Shown: piece after piece, positions 8,164 through 18,100 of the stretch | How positions within the stretch are numbered: position 1 is the stretch's first letter | Layout of the letters: the number at the start of each line of letters is the position of its first letter | Assembly (NCBI GenBank): GCA_963702995.1 | Contig: OY969783.1 | Coordinates: 3,162,001 to 3,226,000, forward strand | Source: MFD04580-c1 sp963702995 | GTDB lineage: Bacteria; Planctomycetota; Phycisphaerae; Tepidisphaerales; Tepidisphaeraceae | Reading direction: 5' to 3' | DNA length: 64,000 nucleotides | Notes under the pieces: generated by a model | Told to the model about the DNA's origin: nothing | The model's database searches: none | The model's input: only the letters and a program-made list of their open reading frames with translations | Position numbers and translations under genes: made by a program

Positions 8164-9790
8164 CTAATCGCTCGCCGCGACGATATCGCCGGGCGGAGCG
8201 GCCGCCCTCAGCGCCGTCACCAGGCCGTCTATATTGAACGTTGTCGCCTCGATCGTAGGTTCCAACCCGATCTCCCGCAGCGTCGCGGTCGTCACGGGCC
8301 CAATGCTCGCAATCTTCACGCCATCCAACGTATGTCGATGGGTGTCGCCCAGGAGCGCAACGAAATTCCGGGCGGTGCTGCTGCTGGTAAAAGTGACCCA
8401 GGTCACGTCCTTCGCGGCCAGCGCGTCGAGCAGCGGCGCCGGGAGCGCGGCGGCAGGGCGCGTTTCGTAGACGGAGATGTCATCCACGGCGGCCGCCCCG
8501 TTCGCCTGGAGGCGCTCGCGTAACACCGGCCGGGCAATGTCAGCCCGGAGGAGGAGGAACCGCTTGCCCGATACGTGCCCGCCGCTCGCCAGGCCATCGG
8601 CGAGCGCTTCGGCGACGAAGCTTTCAGGGCAGAGATCGACCTTCAGGCAAAGTTGTTCTTGGATGGCCCGCGCGGTTGCGTCGCCGATCGCGGCGAGCTT
8701 TGCCGTGCCGAACGCGCGGGCGTCGAGCCCGATTTCCGCCAGCCGCTTCTTCGTGAAAGCCACGCCGTTCGCGCTGGTAAAGACGACCCAGTCGTAGTCC
8801 CCCATCCACCGGAGGGCGGCATCGACGGCCGTCGTGGCTTCGGGCGGGTAGAGTTCGATCGTCGGGGCCTCGATCACCGTGGCGCCGAGCGCCGTGAGGC
8901 GCTCGGTCAGGTCGCTCGCCTGCTGACGGGTTCGGGTGACGACGATGGTCTGGCCGAAGAGCGGCCGCGTTTCGAACCAGTTCATCACCGGCCGCAATGA
9001 GACGACGCGGCCGACAATCGTCAGCGCGGGCGGAGCAAGCTTCGCTTCGGCGACGCGCTCGGGCAGGTCAGCAATCGTGCCAACGACCGTTCGCTGCCTC
9101 GGCGTCGTCCCCCACCGAATCGTCGCGGCCGGGGTGGATGGTGGCATCCCATGCTCGATCAGCTTCTGGCAGATCCTCGGCAGCGATTTCACCCCCATGT
9201 AAAAGGCCAGGCACGGCAGCTTCGCCAGGCTCGACCAATCCAGATCGGACGAAGCCGCCGCGCCGGGTTGCCGCGCCCGGGCTTCGGCGTCTTTGTACTC
9301 GTCCTCCTTCTCGTGGCCGGTGACGAACGTGAAGCTGGAATTGAAATCGCGATGGGTGACCGGGATCCCGGCATAGGCCGGCGCCGCCAGGGCGGCCGTC
9401 ACGCCGGGGACCACTTCAAACGGCACTCCAGCGGCGTGAAGGGCTTCGCACTCCTCGCCGCCGCGGCCAAAGACGAACGGGTCGCCCCCTTTCAGTCGGA
9501 CAACCCGTCGGCCGCTCGTTGCCAGTTCCACCAGAAGGGCGTTGATCTGCTCCTGCGTCATCGAATGGGCGGCTGCCTTCTTCCCAACGTAGATCGCCTC
9601 CGCGGTGGGACAGTGCCCAAGCAACTGGGGGTTGGACAGGTAGTCGTAGACGACGACATCGGCCGCCTTCAGAAGCGCCGCTCCCTTGACGGTGATCAGG
9701 CCAGGGTCGCCCGGGCCGGCCCCGACGAGGTAGACGACGCCCTGCTTCTCAACGTGATCAGGAGATCGCCGACTCGGTTGCCAAGGTCAC
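8164..9790 (-). CDS. cobA-hemD: Uroporphyrinogen-III C-methyltransferase / uroporphyrinogen-III synthase fusion
   Basis: The N-terminal half is the SAM-dependent uroporphyrinogen-III methyltransferase that makes precorrin-2 (VYLVGAGPGDPGLITVKG, VRLKGGDPFVFGRGGEE, VPGVTAALAAPAYAGIP). The C-terminal half, from about residue 285 (TIVVTRTRQQASDLTERL), is HemD, which cyclises hydroxymethylbilane (VVFTSANGV, SIGPVTTATLREIGLEPT). The fusion would couple tetrapyrrole synthesis to the siroheme/cobalamin branch. The start is unclear: the frame is open back to 9786 but has no ATG, GTG or TTG before the VGAGPGDPG motif. Reading from the GTG at 9790 and skipping one base near 9765 gives MTLATESA followed by SPDHVEKQGVVYLVGAG, a natural N-terminus and 541 residues in total. 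No HemC or HemA is visible upstream. Confidence 0.85.
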
Positions 9791-10310
9791 CTCAGTGCGT
9801 TCACGTTGTGGGGGATCCCCGAACGCCGCGGCCCTCGCAGCGCTGGAGCGGACTCAAACCCATGCCGAGCAATTCTTCAGCCTCTGTGCCTCTAAAGGTT
9901 ATAGGCGTCGGCGCTACCTTCCAACAGCGCGGCGGCCTCGGTCGCTTTGGGTGCGGCTCTCTTCATCGCGATACCGAAGCCTTGAGCCTGGGAACGCCGA
10001 CGGCCTCGTCGGCTCTCGATAGGGAACGCGGACGGCAACGGCGGCGTGCCCCGGATCACACGACCGGGCACCCATCCGTGAGCGTCCGCACCAGCCGCCC
10101 GGCCCGGCCGCGACATCAACTTCAGATCCCAAGTTAATCTAGGACCCAAATTCTCCAACCGGATATGTAAAGATGGGGTAAATGCCGCGGCCGAATTTGC
10201 CGAGAAAGAAGGGTATCCGCTCTACGCAGTTTCACACCTGCGATCGGTAGCGGGCTTTGGATGTCGTCGCCGGCTCGCGATCGGCGATCAAAAGGACAGG
10301 AGTGCCCAGC
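9791..10310. other. Intergenic region upstream of the PilZ gene
   Basis: 520 bases between the divergent cobA-hemD and PilZ genes. Several open frames cross it but none shows a recognisable domain, a ribosome-binding site and a sensible start together. The stretch 10130-10200 is AT-richer and may hold a promoter for the plus strand. I see no RNA or repeat. Confidence 0.4.
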
Positions 10311-10661
10311 ATGGTTGCCCTACTCAAGATGCCCAAGCGTCATTCGGCGCACGGCAAAGACGAACGCCGGATGTTCCCCCGTAAAGAGATCATCGCCCGA
10401 GTCGAAGGGAAGCGCCTGGACCACTCGATCCCGGCTCGCCAGCAGCCGCATCTGACGCTCGCGCTCCGCGACCTGTCGATGGGCGGCCTCAGCGCGATCA
10501 GCCAGACGCCGCTCGGCCGCGGAGAGCGCGTCGCGGTCTTCTTCCCGCCCCAGGGCTCGCTACGCGGCTGGGACGCCTACGGCCAGGTGATCCGCTGTGA
10601 GCCCAGCGCGCTGGGCTACCGGGTCGCCGTCGAATTTGACCCGATGCCAGCGGCCGCCTGA
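10311..10661 (+). CDS. PilZ domain protein
   Basis: 116 residues from the ATG at 10311, preceded by AGGAG about eight bases upstream; the frame is open to 10257. Residues about 18-30 contain DERRMFPRKEI, the RxxxR part of the cyclic-di-GMP-binding loop. About 35 residues later comes DLSMGGLSA, the (D/N)xSxxG part. The remaining strands (GERVAVFFPP, YGQVIRCEPSALGYRVAVEFD) complete the small PilZ barrel. Both nucleotide-contact motifs are intact, so it should bind cyclic-di-GMP. It is a stand-alone domain with no output module, so it presumably acts by protein contact on motility, adhesion or exopolysaccharide. No diguanylate cyclase is nearby. Confidence 0.85.
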   Translation: MVALLKMPKRHSAHGKDERRMFPRKEIIARVEGKRLDHSIPARQQPHLTLALRDLSMGGLSAISQTPLGRGERVAVFFPPQGSLRGWDAYGQVIRCEPSALGYRVAVEFDPMPAAA

Positions 10662-11092
10662 GGCGTATTCCCACCCGTCGATCCCCCCGCGACTTCTGCG
10701 GCCGCTGGGCCCATCTTCGCGACCCATTCCACTTTCCGGCGACGAATCGCGCATTGTCCGGGGCACAATTCCTTTCCGATGGGGCGGGTTCGGTGCGGTA
10801 ACCGAGCTCGCCCTTTTTCATTGGCTGAGTCAAGCGAGTCCCGCCGTCGCGCGCGATTGCCGAGTTAGAAACCGGTGCTCGGCGCGGAATTTCGGGACGC
10901 CCGGGATAGGGCCCGGAGTAACAACTCGTTTGCAAACGACGATGGAGGATGATACGGCAGGAGCCGCGCCGCCCCCAAGTCGCGCCGGGCGGTCGCGCGG
11001 GCGCCGCCGCGCCGGACGGCGGTAACTCATGCTGGCGGCTGGGCCGTACCATCCGCCATCAAAGCGCCACCCCGGGAGTACAATACAGACAC
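10662..11092. other. Intergenic region upstream of tatC
   Basis: 431 bases. Frames crossing it have no recognisable domains and are arginine/proline-rich in every reading. The TatC frame stays open back to 10949 but that extension (QEPRRPQVAPGGRAG...) does not resemble TatC. I see no supported feature. Confidence 0.4.
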
Positions 11093-12499
11093 ATGACTAC
11101 CGCCGCCCCTGATTCCGCATCCGCCCCAACCAAGAAGACCATCGGCTCGCCGGCGAGCGGCGCGAAGACGACGAACCCGACGCCAGACGACTACCGAATG
11201 ACCATCGGCGAGCACCTCGAGGAGCTGCGCACCCGACTCATCCTGGGCCTGATGGGGTTCGCGATAGCGGCCGTCGTCTGCTTCGTCTTCGGCGAGAAGG
11301 TCGTCCGGTACTTCCTCCTGCCCCTGATGGACGCACTGAAGACTGACGGGTTCAGCCCGCAGGTCTTCATGAGCGAAGTCTCCGAGAGCTTCATGGTTTA
11401 CGTGAAGATCAGCATGATCACGGCGGGGGTTTTCGCCTCGCCGTGGCTGGTCTATCAGCTTTGGCTCTTCATCGCCGCCGGCCTCTATGAGCACGAGCGC
11501 AAGTACATCACCAAGTACCTCCCCTTGAGCATCGGGCTGCTGATCAGCGGGATGGTCTTCCTCTACTTTGTCGTCCTGCCGCTGATGTTGCGGTTCTTTG
11601 TCGCCTTTAACCTCGGCGTGCCGGTCAGTTTTCCGACGCAGGTGGCGACGGAGTTGCCGGCCGATTTCCGGCCGATCCTGCCGATCCTCCACGGTGACCC
11701 GGCGAAGCTCGAGCCCGGCCTCTTCTGGTATGACGCGGCGCAGGGTCGGCTGAAGTTCGTGATCGCCGGGGCGTCGAAGCCCGAGATCCGGGTCATCTCG
11801 TACGGCTCCACCAGCATCGTGAGCCCCCACATCACGCTCGAGGCCTACATCGACATGGTCGTCGGGATGCTCCTGAGCTTTGGGCTGGCCTTTCAGACGC
11901 CGCTCATCGTCCTCGCCCTGGTGCGAATCGGTATCTTCGAAGTCGATCAGCTCAAGGCGATGCGGCGGTATGTCTACTTCGGCATCTCGATCATCGCCGG
12001 CGTCATCGTCCCCGATGTCGTCGGGGGGATGATCGCCCTGATGGTGCCACTGATGTTCCTCTTCGAGCTTGGCCTCTGGATGGCGCGCGAGCCGGGCAAG
12101 GGGACAGGGTTCTGGACATGGGTTACCGCCCGATATCGGTCCACGCGCGAGCAGATCCGCCTGCGCGGCATGGGCGCGGCATCCGATAAACTGCTCACCT
12201 GGGGCGGAACGATCCTGCTGATCGCCCTGATCATCCATGTGATGACCCGGGATCGAGGCGTTGAGAAGGGATCGCTGGAGCCGGCCGGTGGCCCAGGAGT
12301 CACCACCCAACCGTCCACGCGGGCCATCGAGCCGACAAGCCAGGGGACGCCGCCCGCGACGACGGCGGCACAGCCAGCGACCGCGGCGGCACAGCCAGCG
12401 ACCGCGACACTGGCGACGACCCAGGCGGCAGTGCCGATGACCGTTCCGGCGACGCTTCCGGCCGCGTCGCCAGCCACGCAGCCCTTCCGGCGGCCGTGA
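11093..12499 (+). CDS. tatC: Twin-arginine translocase subunit TatC
   Basis: 468 residues from the ATG at 11093. TatC forms the Tat-signal-binding core of the export complex in the inner membrane. The family-defining N-terminus TIGEHLEELRTRL is at residues about 36-48, and six hydrophobic helices follow. ASPWLVYQLWLFIAAGLYEHE matches the conserved first cytoplasmic loop, and GLAFQTPLIVLALVRIGI the fifth-helix region. Two things are odd. The periplasmic loop between helices 3 and 4 is enlarged by about 60 residues (FPTQVATELPADFRP through EIRVISYGSTSIVSP). The last 80 residues form a low-complexity Ala/Thr/Pro tail (PATTAAQPATAAAQPAT). E. coli TatC is near 258 residues. No TatA/B gene is adjacent. 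Tat export fits the Rieske protein in this window, which has a twin-arginine signal. Confidence 0.93.
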   Translation: MTTAAPDSASAPTKKTIGSPASGAKTTNPTPDDYRMTIGEHLEELRTRLILGLMGFAIAAVVCFVFGEKVVRYFLLPLMDALKTDGFSPQVFMSEVSESFMVYVKISMITAGVFASPWLVYQLWLFIAAGLYEHERKYITKYLPLSIGLLISGMVFLYFVVLPLMLRFFVAFNLGVPVSFPTQVATELPADFRPILPILHGDPAKLEPGLFWYDAAQGRLKFVIAGASKPEIRVISYGSTSIVSPHITLEAYIDMVVGMLLSFGLAFQTPLIVLALVRIGIFEVDQLKAMRRYVYFGISIIAGVIVPDVVGGMIALMVPLMFLFELGLWMAREPGKGTGFWTWVTARYRSTREQIRLRGMGAASDKLLTWGGTILLIALIIHVMTRDRGVEKGSLEPAGGPGVTTQPSTRAIEPTSQGTPPATTAAQPATAAAQPATATLATTQAAVPMTVPATLPAASPATQPFRRP

Positions 12500-12664
12500 G
12501 CCGCCGCTGGCTGGCTTCGCCTCGGCCTCGTGGTTATCCGGACGCCCGCACGAACCGCCCAGCTTGCGCAATGTCCCATGCCGCCGCTATGATGGGCCGA
12601 TGACAGCGCTACGCGTTACTCGCGCTGATCGAAACGCTCTTGTCCTCGTTGCGGACGCCCAAAC

Positions 12665-13210
12665 ATGATCAACCCATGGCACGACGTAACTCCCGGCCAC
12701 GACTTGCCCCAGGAGTTCAACAGCATCATCGAGATCCCCTTCGGCTCCAGCGTGAAGTACGAGCTGGATAAGGTGAGCGGGTTGATCAAGCTGGACCGGG
12801 TCCTCTACTCGGCCGTCTACTACCCGGCGAACTATGGCTTTATCCCCCAGACGCTGGCGGAAGATGATGACCCGCTCGACGTGCTCGTCCTCTGCCAGGA
12901 GACGGTCGTCCCGCTGACGCTCATTCACGCCCGCTGCATCGGGCTGATGACCATGATTGATGGCGGTAAGAAGGACCATAAGATCATCGCCATCGCCACG
13001 GACGACCCCGAATTCAACAGTTACCGTGAAGCGTCGGAAATGCCCCCGCATCGCCTGTCGATGCTTCGGCGCTTCTTTCAGGATTACAAACAGCTCGAAG
13101 GCAAGGCCGTCGAGGTGGACGAAATCTCGCCTTCCAAAGAGGCGTTCCCCATCATCGAGGACGCGCTCGCCCGCTACAGCAAGCAGCGCCGACGCGGCTT
13201 CAAGATTTGA
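12665..13210 (+). CDS. ppa: Inorganic pyrophosphatase (family I)
   Basis: 181 residues, close to the usual 175 for bacterial family I enzymes, which hydrolyse pyrophosphate to two phosphates and so drive biosynthesis. The signature EDDDPLDVLVL carries the metal-binding aspartates. The N-terminal substrate-binding features IIEIPFGSSVKYELDK and VLYSAVYYPANYGFIP, and the later GGKKDHKIIAIATDDPEF, are all present. RRFFQDYKQLEGKAVEV is also typical. The enzyme is cytosolic. It lies 165 bases after tatC on the same strand; no strong ribosome-binding site precedes the ATG, so co-transcription is possible but unproven. No anomalies. Confidence 0.95.
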   Translation: MINPWHDVTPGHDLPQEFNSIIEIPFGSSVKYELDKVSGLIKLDRVLYSAVYYPANYGFIPQTLAEDDDPLDVLVLCQETVVPLTLIHARCIGLMTMIDGGKKDHKIIAIATDDPEFNSYREASEMPPHRLSMLRRFFQDYKQLEGKAVEVDEISPSKEAFPIIEDALARYSKQRRRGFKI

Positions 13211-13630
13211 TCGCGCCGCGCCCCGAAGCGCCGCGGCACTCCCTTGGGGGACGCCTCCGGCCGCGTCGGCCATTGGCGCTGAGGTGCGGAGCCGACGAGG
13301 ACGTCAACGTTCCGAGGTCGGGAGCTCTCGCGTTTCATTGACCGCCCGAGGCCCCACCGCTATAGTCGCGCCAGAGTGCACTGGCTGCCCGATCCGGCCC
13401 GTTCGGCTATCGTTCGAACGGCCGGAACGCCTGAAGTCTCCTGATTCGACCTTTCGTTGGGATTTTGCGATCCACGCTCGAAGGGCGCCCGGGGCACGTT
13501 CGCGAGCAGGGTCTCGCGCCGCGGCCGTGCTGCCGGGGCTGTCGGGAAGGTTCATCCCACTCGGGAGACGCGCCCCGCGACGCAAATCCCTTCAACAAGG
13601 CAACGGCTCCTCACCCCGGGACACATCAGC
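13211..13630. other. Intergenic region upstream of citrate synthase
   Basis: 420 bases. The citrate synthase frame stays open upstream to 13457, but that stretch (GARGTFASRVSRRGRAAGAV...) does not resemble the enzyme. I see no gene, hairpin or repeat that I can support. Confidence 0.4.
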
Positions 13631-14875
13631 GTGACCGACTCCACCTCTGCCCAAACATCCGCTCCTGACACCGCTTCCCAAGCCGCCAAGCCTTCGGCCG
13701 AAGGAAAGGGCGGGCTTCAGGGCGTCGTCGCCGCACAGAGCGGCATCTGCTTCATCGACGGCGACGCCGGCCGCCTCGTCTATCGGGGCTATGAGATTGG
13801 CGACCTCGTCGAGAATGCGTCCTTCGAAGAGACCGCTTACCTCCTCTGGGACGAAAAGCTCCCCAACGCGTCCGAGCTGGCCAACCTGAAGAAAGACATT
13901 TCGCACTCGGCCAATCTCCCGGCGAACGTCATCGACCTCATTCGAGGTTTGCCGCCCGCCACTCAGCCGATGGACGCCCTGCGCACCGCCGCCAGCGCCC
14001 TGGCCGCAACCGACCCTTACACCACCGCGAACACGCCCGAAGGGAACCGCCGCAAGGCGATCCACCTGACAGCACAGCTTCCGACCATCGTCACCGCGTT
14101 CCATCGCCTCCGGAGCAAGCAGGAGCCGATCGCTCCCGACCCGGAACTCTCGATCGCGGCCAACTTCCTGTACATGCTCAACGGCAAGAAGCCGCACGAA
14201 ACCCTGGTTCGCGTGATGGACGCGGCCCTGGTCCTCCATGCCGAGCATGGGATGAACGCCAGCACCTTTGCCGCCCGCGTGACGGCCGCCACGCTGGCTG
14301 ACATGCACGCCGCGATCACCGCCGCCATCGCCGCCCTCAAGGGCCCGCTGCACGGCGGGGCGAACGAAGCGGTCATGCAGCTCCTGCTCACCTGCCGCGA
14401 CGCCGACGACGCCGAGCGCAAAGTTCGCGACATGATCTCTCCGGCCGACCCCGCCAAGCGGCAGAAGATCCCGGGGTTCGGGCATCGCGTCTACAAGACG
14501 TTCGACCCCCGCGCCACCTTCCTCCGCAAGATGAGCAAGCAGCTCGGCGAGGCGGCCGGCAACACCAAGTGGTACGAGATGAGCGAGCGGCTGATCCCCC
14601 TTCTCAAGACGTCGCCAAAGTTCAACGCCGAGTCGGGGAAGTACGACGGCCCGGCGACGAACCTCAACCCCAATGTCGATTTCTTCTCCGCCAGCGCGTA
14701 CTACACAATGGGGATCCCCATCGACCTGTTCACCCCCATCTTCGCCGTCGCCCGAGTCACCGGCTGGACCGCCCACGTCATGGAGCAGCACAAGAACAAC
14801 CGAATCATCCGCCCCACGGATGATTACACCGGCCCCTTTGGCAAGAAGGTGGAGCCGATCGGAAATCGAAAGTAA
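13631..14875 (+). CDS. gltA: Citrate synthase
   Basis: 414 residues from the GTG at 13631, chosen because the conserved region begins about 30 residues later (GLQGVVAAQSGICFIDGDAG, LVYRGYEIGDL). It condenses acetyl-CoA and oxaloacetate to citrate at entry to the TCA cycle. The active-site residues are visible: His in GPLHGGANEAV, His in PGFGHRVYKTFDPRA, Asp in VDFFSASAYYTMGIP. The CoA-site region HVMEQHKNNRIIRP is also present. It is the short type (no N-terminal zinc-binding domain as in E. coli), closer to the archaeal/Gram-positive citrate or 2-methylcitrate synthases; the window offers no prp genes that would argue for methylcitrate. The first 25 residues are Ser/Thr/Ala-rich and probably disordered. 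A strong terminator-like hairpin lies 240 bases downstream. Confidence 0.93.
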   Translation: MTDSTSAQTSAPDTASQAAKPSAEGKGGLQGVVAAQSGICFIDGDAGRLVYRGYEIGDLVENASFEETAYLLWDEKLPNASELANLKKDISHSANLPANVIDLIRGLPPATQPMDALRTAASALAATDPYTTANTPEGNRRKAIHLTAQLPTIVTAFHRLRSKQEPIAPDPELSIAANFLYMLNGKKPHETLVRVMDAALVLHAEHGMNASTFAARVTAATLADMHAAITAAIAALKGPLHGGANEAVMQLLLTCRDADDAERKVRDMISPADPAKRQKIPGFGHRVYKTFDPRATFLRKMSKQLGEAAGNTKWYEMSERLIPLLKTSPKFNAESGKYDGPATNLNPNVDFFSASAYYTMGIPIDLFTPIFAVARVTGWTAHVMEQHKNNRIIRPTDDYTGPFGKKVEPIGNRK

Positions 14876-14930
14876 GCGATCCTGGGTGCGTCATCTTTGA
14901 CGCCACCAAACTTCAAGAACGAGCGAAGGT

Positions 14931-14960
14931 GTACGGCGTGGCATGATTGCCACGCCGTAC
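14931..14960. repeat. Perfect 13-bp hairpin
   Basis: GTACGGCGTGGCA and TGCCACGCCGTAC pair perfectly around a TGAT loop, 56 bases after the citrate synthase stop. There is no following T run. The core GGCGTGG recurs in the hairpin at 62873-62914, so it may be a dispersed repeat as well as a transcript-end structure. Confidence 0.7.
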
Positions 14961-15112
14961 GCGTTTCAGGCGTGCGTGACGCCCGCTGGCCGAAAGCCCT
15001 GTCCCAGCCACACTCCGTGTGCCGTCAGCCCGGTCTCAGGGCGCCGTTGAACGCGGGCCACGGCACGCGGAGTGTGCCTGACGACCACGCACCAAGTTGC
15101 TCCGCCCCCCAC

Positions 15113-15153
15113 ACGAACGACGGCCGCGAGAAAATCTCGCGGCCGTCGTTCGT
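15113..15153. terminator. Bidirectional terminator between citrate synthase and the giant gene
   Basis: A perfect 18-bp stem (ACGAACGACGGCCGCGAG with its complement) with loop AAAAT, followed on the plus strand by TTTTGCG and flanked on the minus strand by TGTGTGG. It stands between two convergent genes, 36 bases from the end of the giant minus-strand gene, and is the best intrinsic-terminator candidate in the window. Confidence 0.8.
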
Positions 15154-15188
15154 TTTGCGCTCTGTTCCGGTCGAGTTCCCCCGTCCGT

Positions 15189-18100
15189 TTAGCGGCGGGT
15201 GGCCGAGCGGCGACGGCGGCGGGCCAGCAGCCCGATCGCCGCGGCGCCGACCAGGCTCAAGGTGCCGGGCTCCGGGGTCAGTGCCGTCAGACTGATGTCG
15301 TTGCTCAATGTGGACGTGTCGCTCGGGAAGTTGTCCTGATAGTTCACCATGAACTGCACACCCGAGACCGTCACGACGCCGCTTTGGGCGATCGGAAGGC
15401 CCGTGGCCGGGTCAGCGAGCTGGAGGGTCGTCGCCCCAGGGGTGTTGTTGTCAACGATGTAGTAGACGCTTCCCGGGGTGATGGCCGGGTAGTTGCCGTA
15501 GGTGATCTGCAGGTTGGCCGTCCCGCTGATCGCCGTCCCGGCCCCGGTGGCGCGGAGCTGGTTGTAATCGACGCCCGGGGTCACCGTGGTCGTTCCGTTG
15601 CCGACGAGCACGACGCCGTAGTTGGAGTTGCTGTTGACCGACAGACCATCGCCGTTGAGGGTCACTGTGCCATTCGTGGTCGTCAGGACGCCAGGGCTGT
15701 TGCCGGGGGCAAGCGTCCCACCGGCGTTGATCGTCGCGGGGCCGGCGATCGTGCCCGACCCGCCAAGCGTCCCGCCCGACTGAACGGTGATGGGCGACGC
15801 GCCCAGCGAGCCCACGCCCGCGGGGTTGCCGACGAGCAGCTTCCCGAGCTGCACGGTCGTCGGCCCGCTGTAGGTGTTGGCGCCCGTCAGCAGCCAGGTG
15901 CCGCCACCGCTCTTCGTGACGGCCGTTGTGAAACCCGTCACGTCGCCAATCACAGGGTTGAACGTGTTGGTCGCGGTGCTGGTGCCGGTGAGGGTGAAGG
16001 TGGTGGCCGCCGGGCCGCTCTGGGTCAGTCCGACGGGGTTGGAGAAGGTGATCGGTGCCGCGCCGGAGGCGTCGAGCGACGCGGCGATGCCGGTCAGCGC
16101 GATGACCCGGTCGGTTGTCGCGGGGCTGGAGCCGACAAACTGGAGCGTGCCGGCGGAAAGTGTGACGGTGCCTTGCGCGACAGTCGTCGGAGCGCCGAGA
16201 GCGGAAGCGCCTCCACCAACCGTCGTGACGGTGTTGAAGGCCAGCGTGCCGCCTGAGACGGTCGTGGTCCCCGCATAGTAGCTAAGGCCAGTGAGCGTCT
16301 GGGTGTTGGTCCCGATCTTGGCCAGGGCGAGGTTGGCGGCGGTGCCCGCGGCGAGCGACCCGCTGAACGTCGCGTTGGTAACGTCCGAGCCGGCCCCGAT
16401 GGTAAGCGTCTGGGCCGCACCGCTGTTGGTCACAAGGCCGCCACCGCTGAGGGAGCCGATCGACAGGGGAAGGGCGTTCATATTGAGCGCCCCGGCCGTG
16501 GCAACCGTGTAATCAGCACCCGCGTTCGCCACGCCGCCGAAGGCAGCGGCATTGCCCAACAACAGCAAGCCGCTGTTGACAGTGATCGGGCCGGTGAAGG
16601 TGTTGGCGGTCGTCAGCGACAGGATGCCCTGGCCGGTCTTGTTGAAGCCTCCCGAGCCGCTGACGGCGCCGCTGATGGTATCCGTCGTCTGGGCGGCCGC
16701 CACGTTGAACGTCGGGTTCTGGCCGTTCAGGTTCATCGCCCCGCTAAGAGTGACCGTGTTATTGGGGTGGACAAGGCCCAGGCTCAACGTCGTCGGGCCG
16801 GTGAAGGTGGTCGCCAGGGCGATCGTCTGCGCCGCGTTGGCGCTGGCCAGGTCCACCGTGCCGCTGATCGACAAGGCCCCGGCGGCCGCGTTGGTCCCCA
16901 GCGAGGTTGCGTTATTTACAAAGATCGAGCCGCCGCTCAGCACCCAGGCTCAGGCTGGCCGTGTTGGCGTTCGGAAGGATCAGCGAGCCCGAGCCGGTCT
17001 TGGTGATCGCGCCAACCGAGGTAATCGCCGCGGAAATGGTCAAGTCATTGAGCGACTGGCCGGAGACGTTGATCGTCGCCCCGCCGGCGTTGGCGAAGTT
17101 CACGGTCGTGCCGCTAAGCTGCGGCGTGAAGCCGGTGTTGTCATTGGTCGCGGTGATGGGCGTGGGCGAGGTCAGGTTCAGGAGCGTGGCGGCGTTAACG
17201 GTCGGGTTGGCGTTGCCGCCGCTGTTGTTGAACGTCACGCTGGAGGCGGTGTTGGTGCCGACGTAGTTCAGAGTGCCGCTTCCGTTGACCGTGATGTTGC
17301 TGGTCGCCGCGATCTGGCCCTGGTTGGTGTTCATCGTGACGGTCGCCCCGCCATTGATGAACAGGTTGCCGGGGATCACGATCGCGCCGGCGTTGCCCGT
17401 CAGGTTCGTGGTGCCGCCGGCGTACTGGTCGGTGGTGGAGTTGACCGTCGTTGTGCCCGTGTAGGTGTTGGACAGCGAGCCGACGGTGATCGCGGCCGTT
17501 GTGCCCGTCGCGAGAGCACCCGCTCCATTCGGTGCGGTGAACCCGATCGTGAAGCCGGTCGCGTTTGTACCGGAGACCGACGAGATGGTCGCACCGCCGG
17601 GGATCGTCGGGCCGCCGATCGACTGCCCGATGGTCGGGGCAAAGCTAGTCGGGAACGCGTTGGCCGCGGTGGTGACGCTCGAGCTGCCGAGCGTTGTGGT
17701 CGAGGTCGCCGTCGATGCAGGCGGAGCGAAGGTCAACTGCTGGTTGCCGGTGGTGCCGGCCACCGTGCTGGCCGAAAGCGTCACGGTGGTGCCTGAGATG
17801 GCCAAAATGGTCGTTCCGGCGGGGATCGTCGCGGGCGTCGCGGTGCCAAGCACGTTGCTTGCCGTCACGCCCATGCCGACGACAAGGCCCGTTGCGTTGG
17901 GGACCGTGATCGTGGACGACGCCGCCGCAGGAAGATTGACCGTCTCAACCGCCTGCGGCGTCAACGTGAGCGTCGCATTGCCCGTGTGAACCAGCGACAC
18001 GGCGCCGCTGCCGTTGTTCACGATCGGAGAGTTGAGCGTCAGGCCGTTATTGGCATAGCTGTGGATGTAAAGAGTCGAGGGGGAATTGACCACGCCGGAC

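Noticed and set aside
11027..12571. 514-codon minus-strand frame across tatC
   Set aside because: TatC on the plus strand is unmistakable; the opposite frame is His/Asp/Arg-rich with no family features.
13592..14791. 399-codon minus-strand frame across citrate synthase
   Set aside because: Shadow of a clear enzyme gene with all active-site residues on the plus strand.
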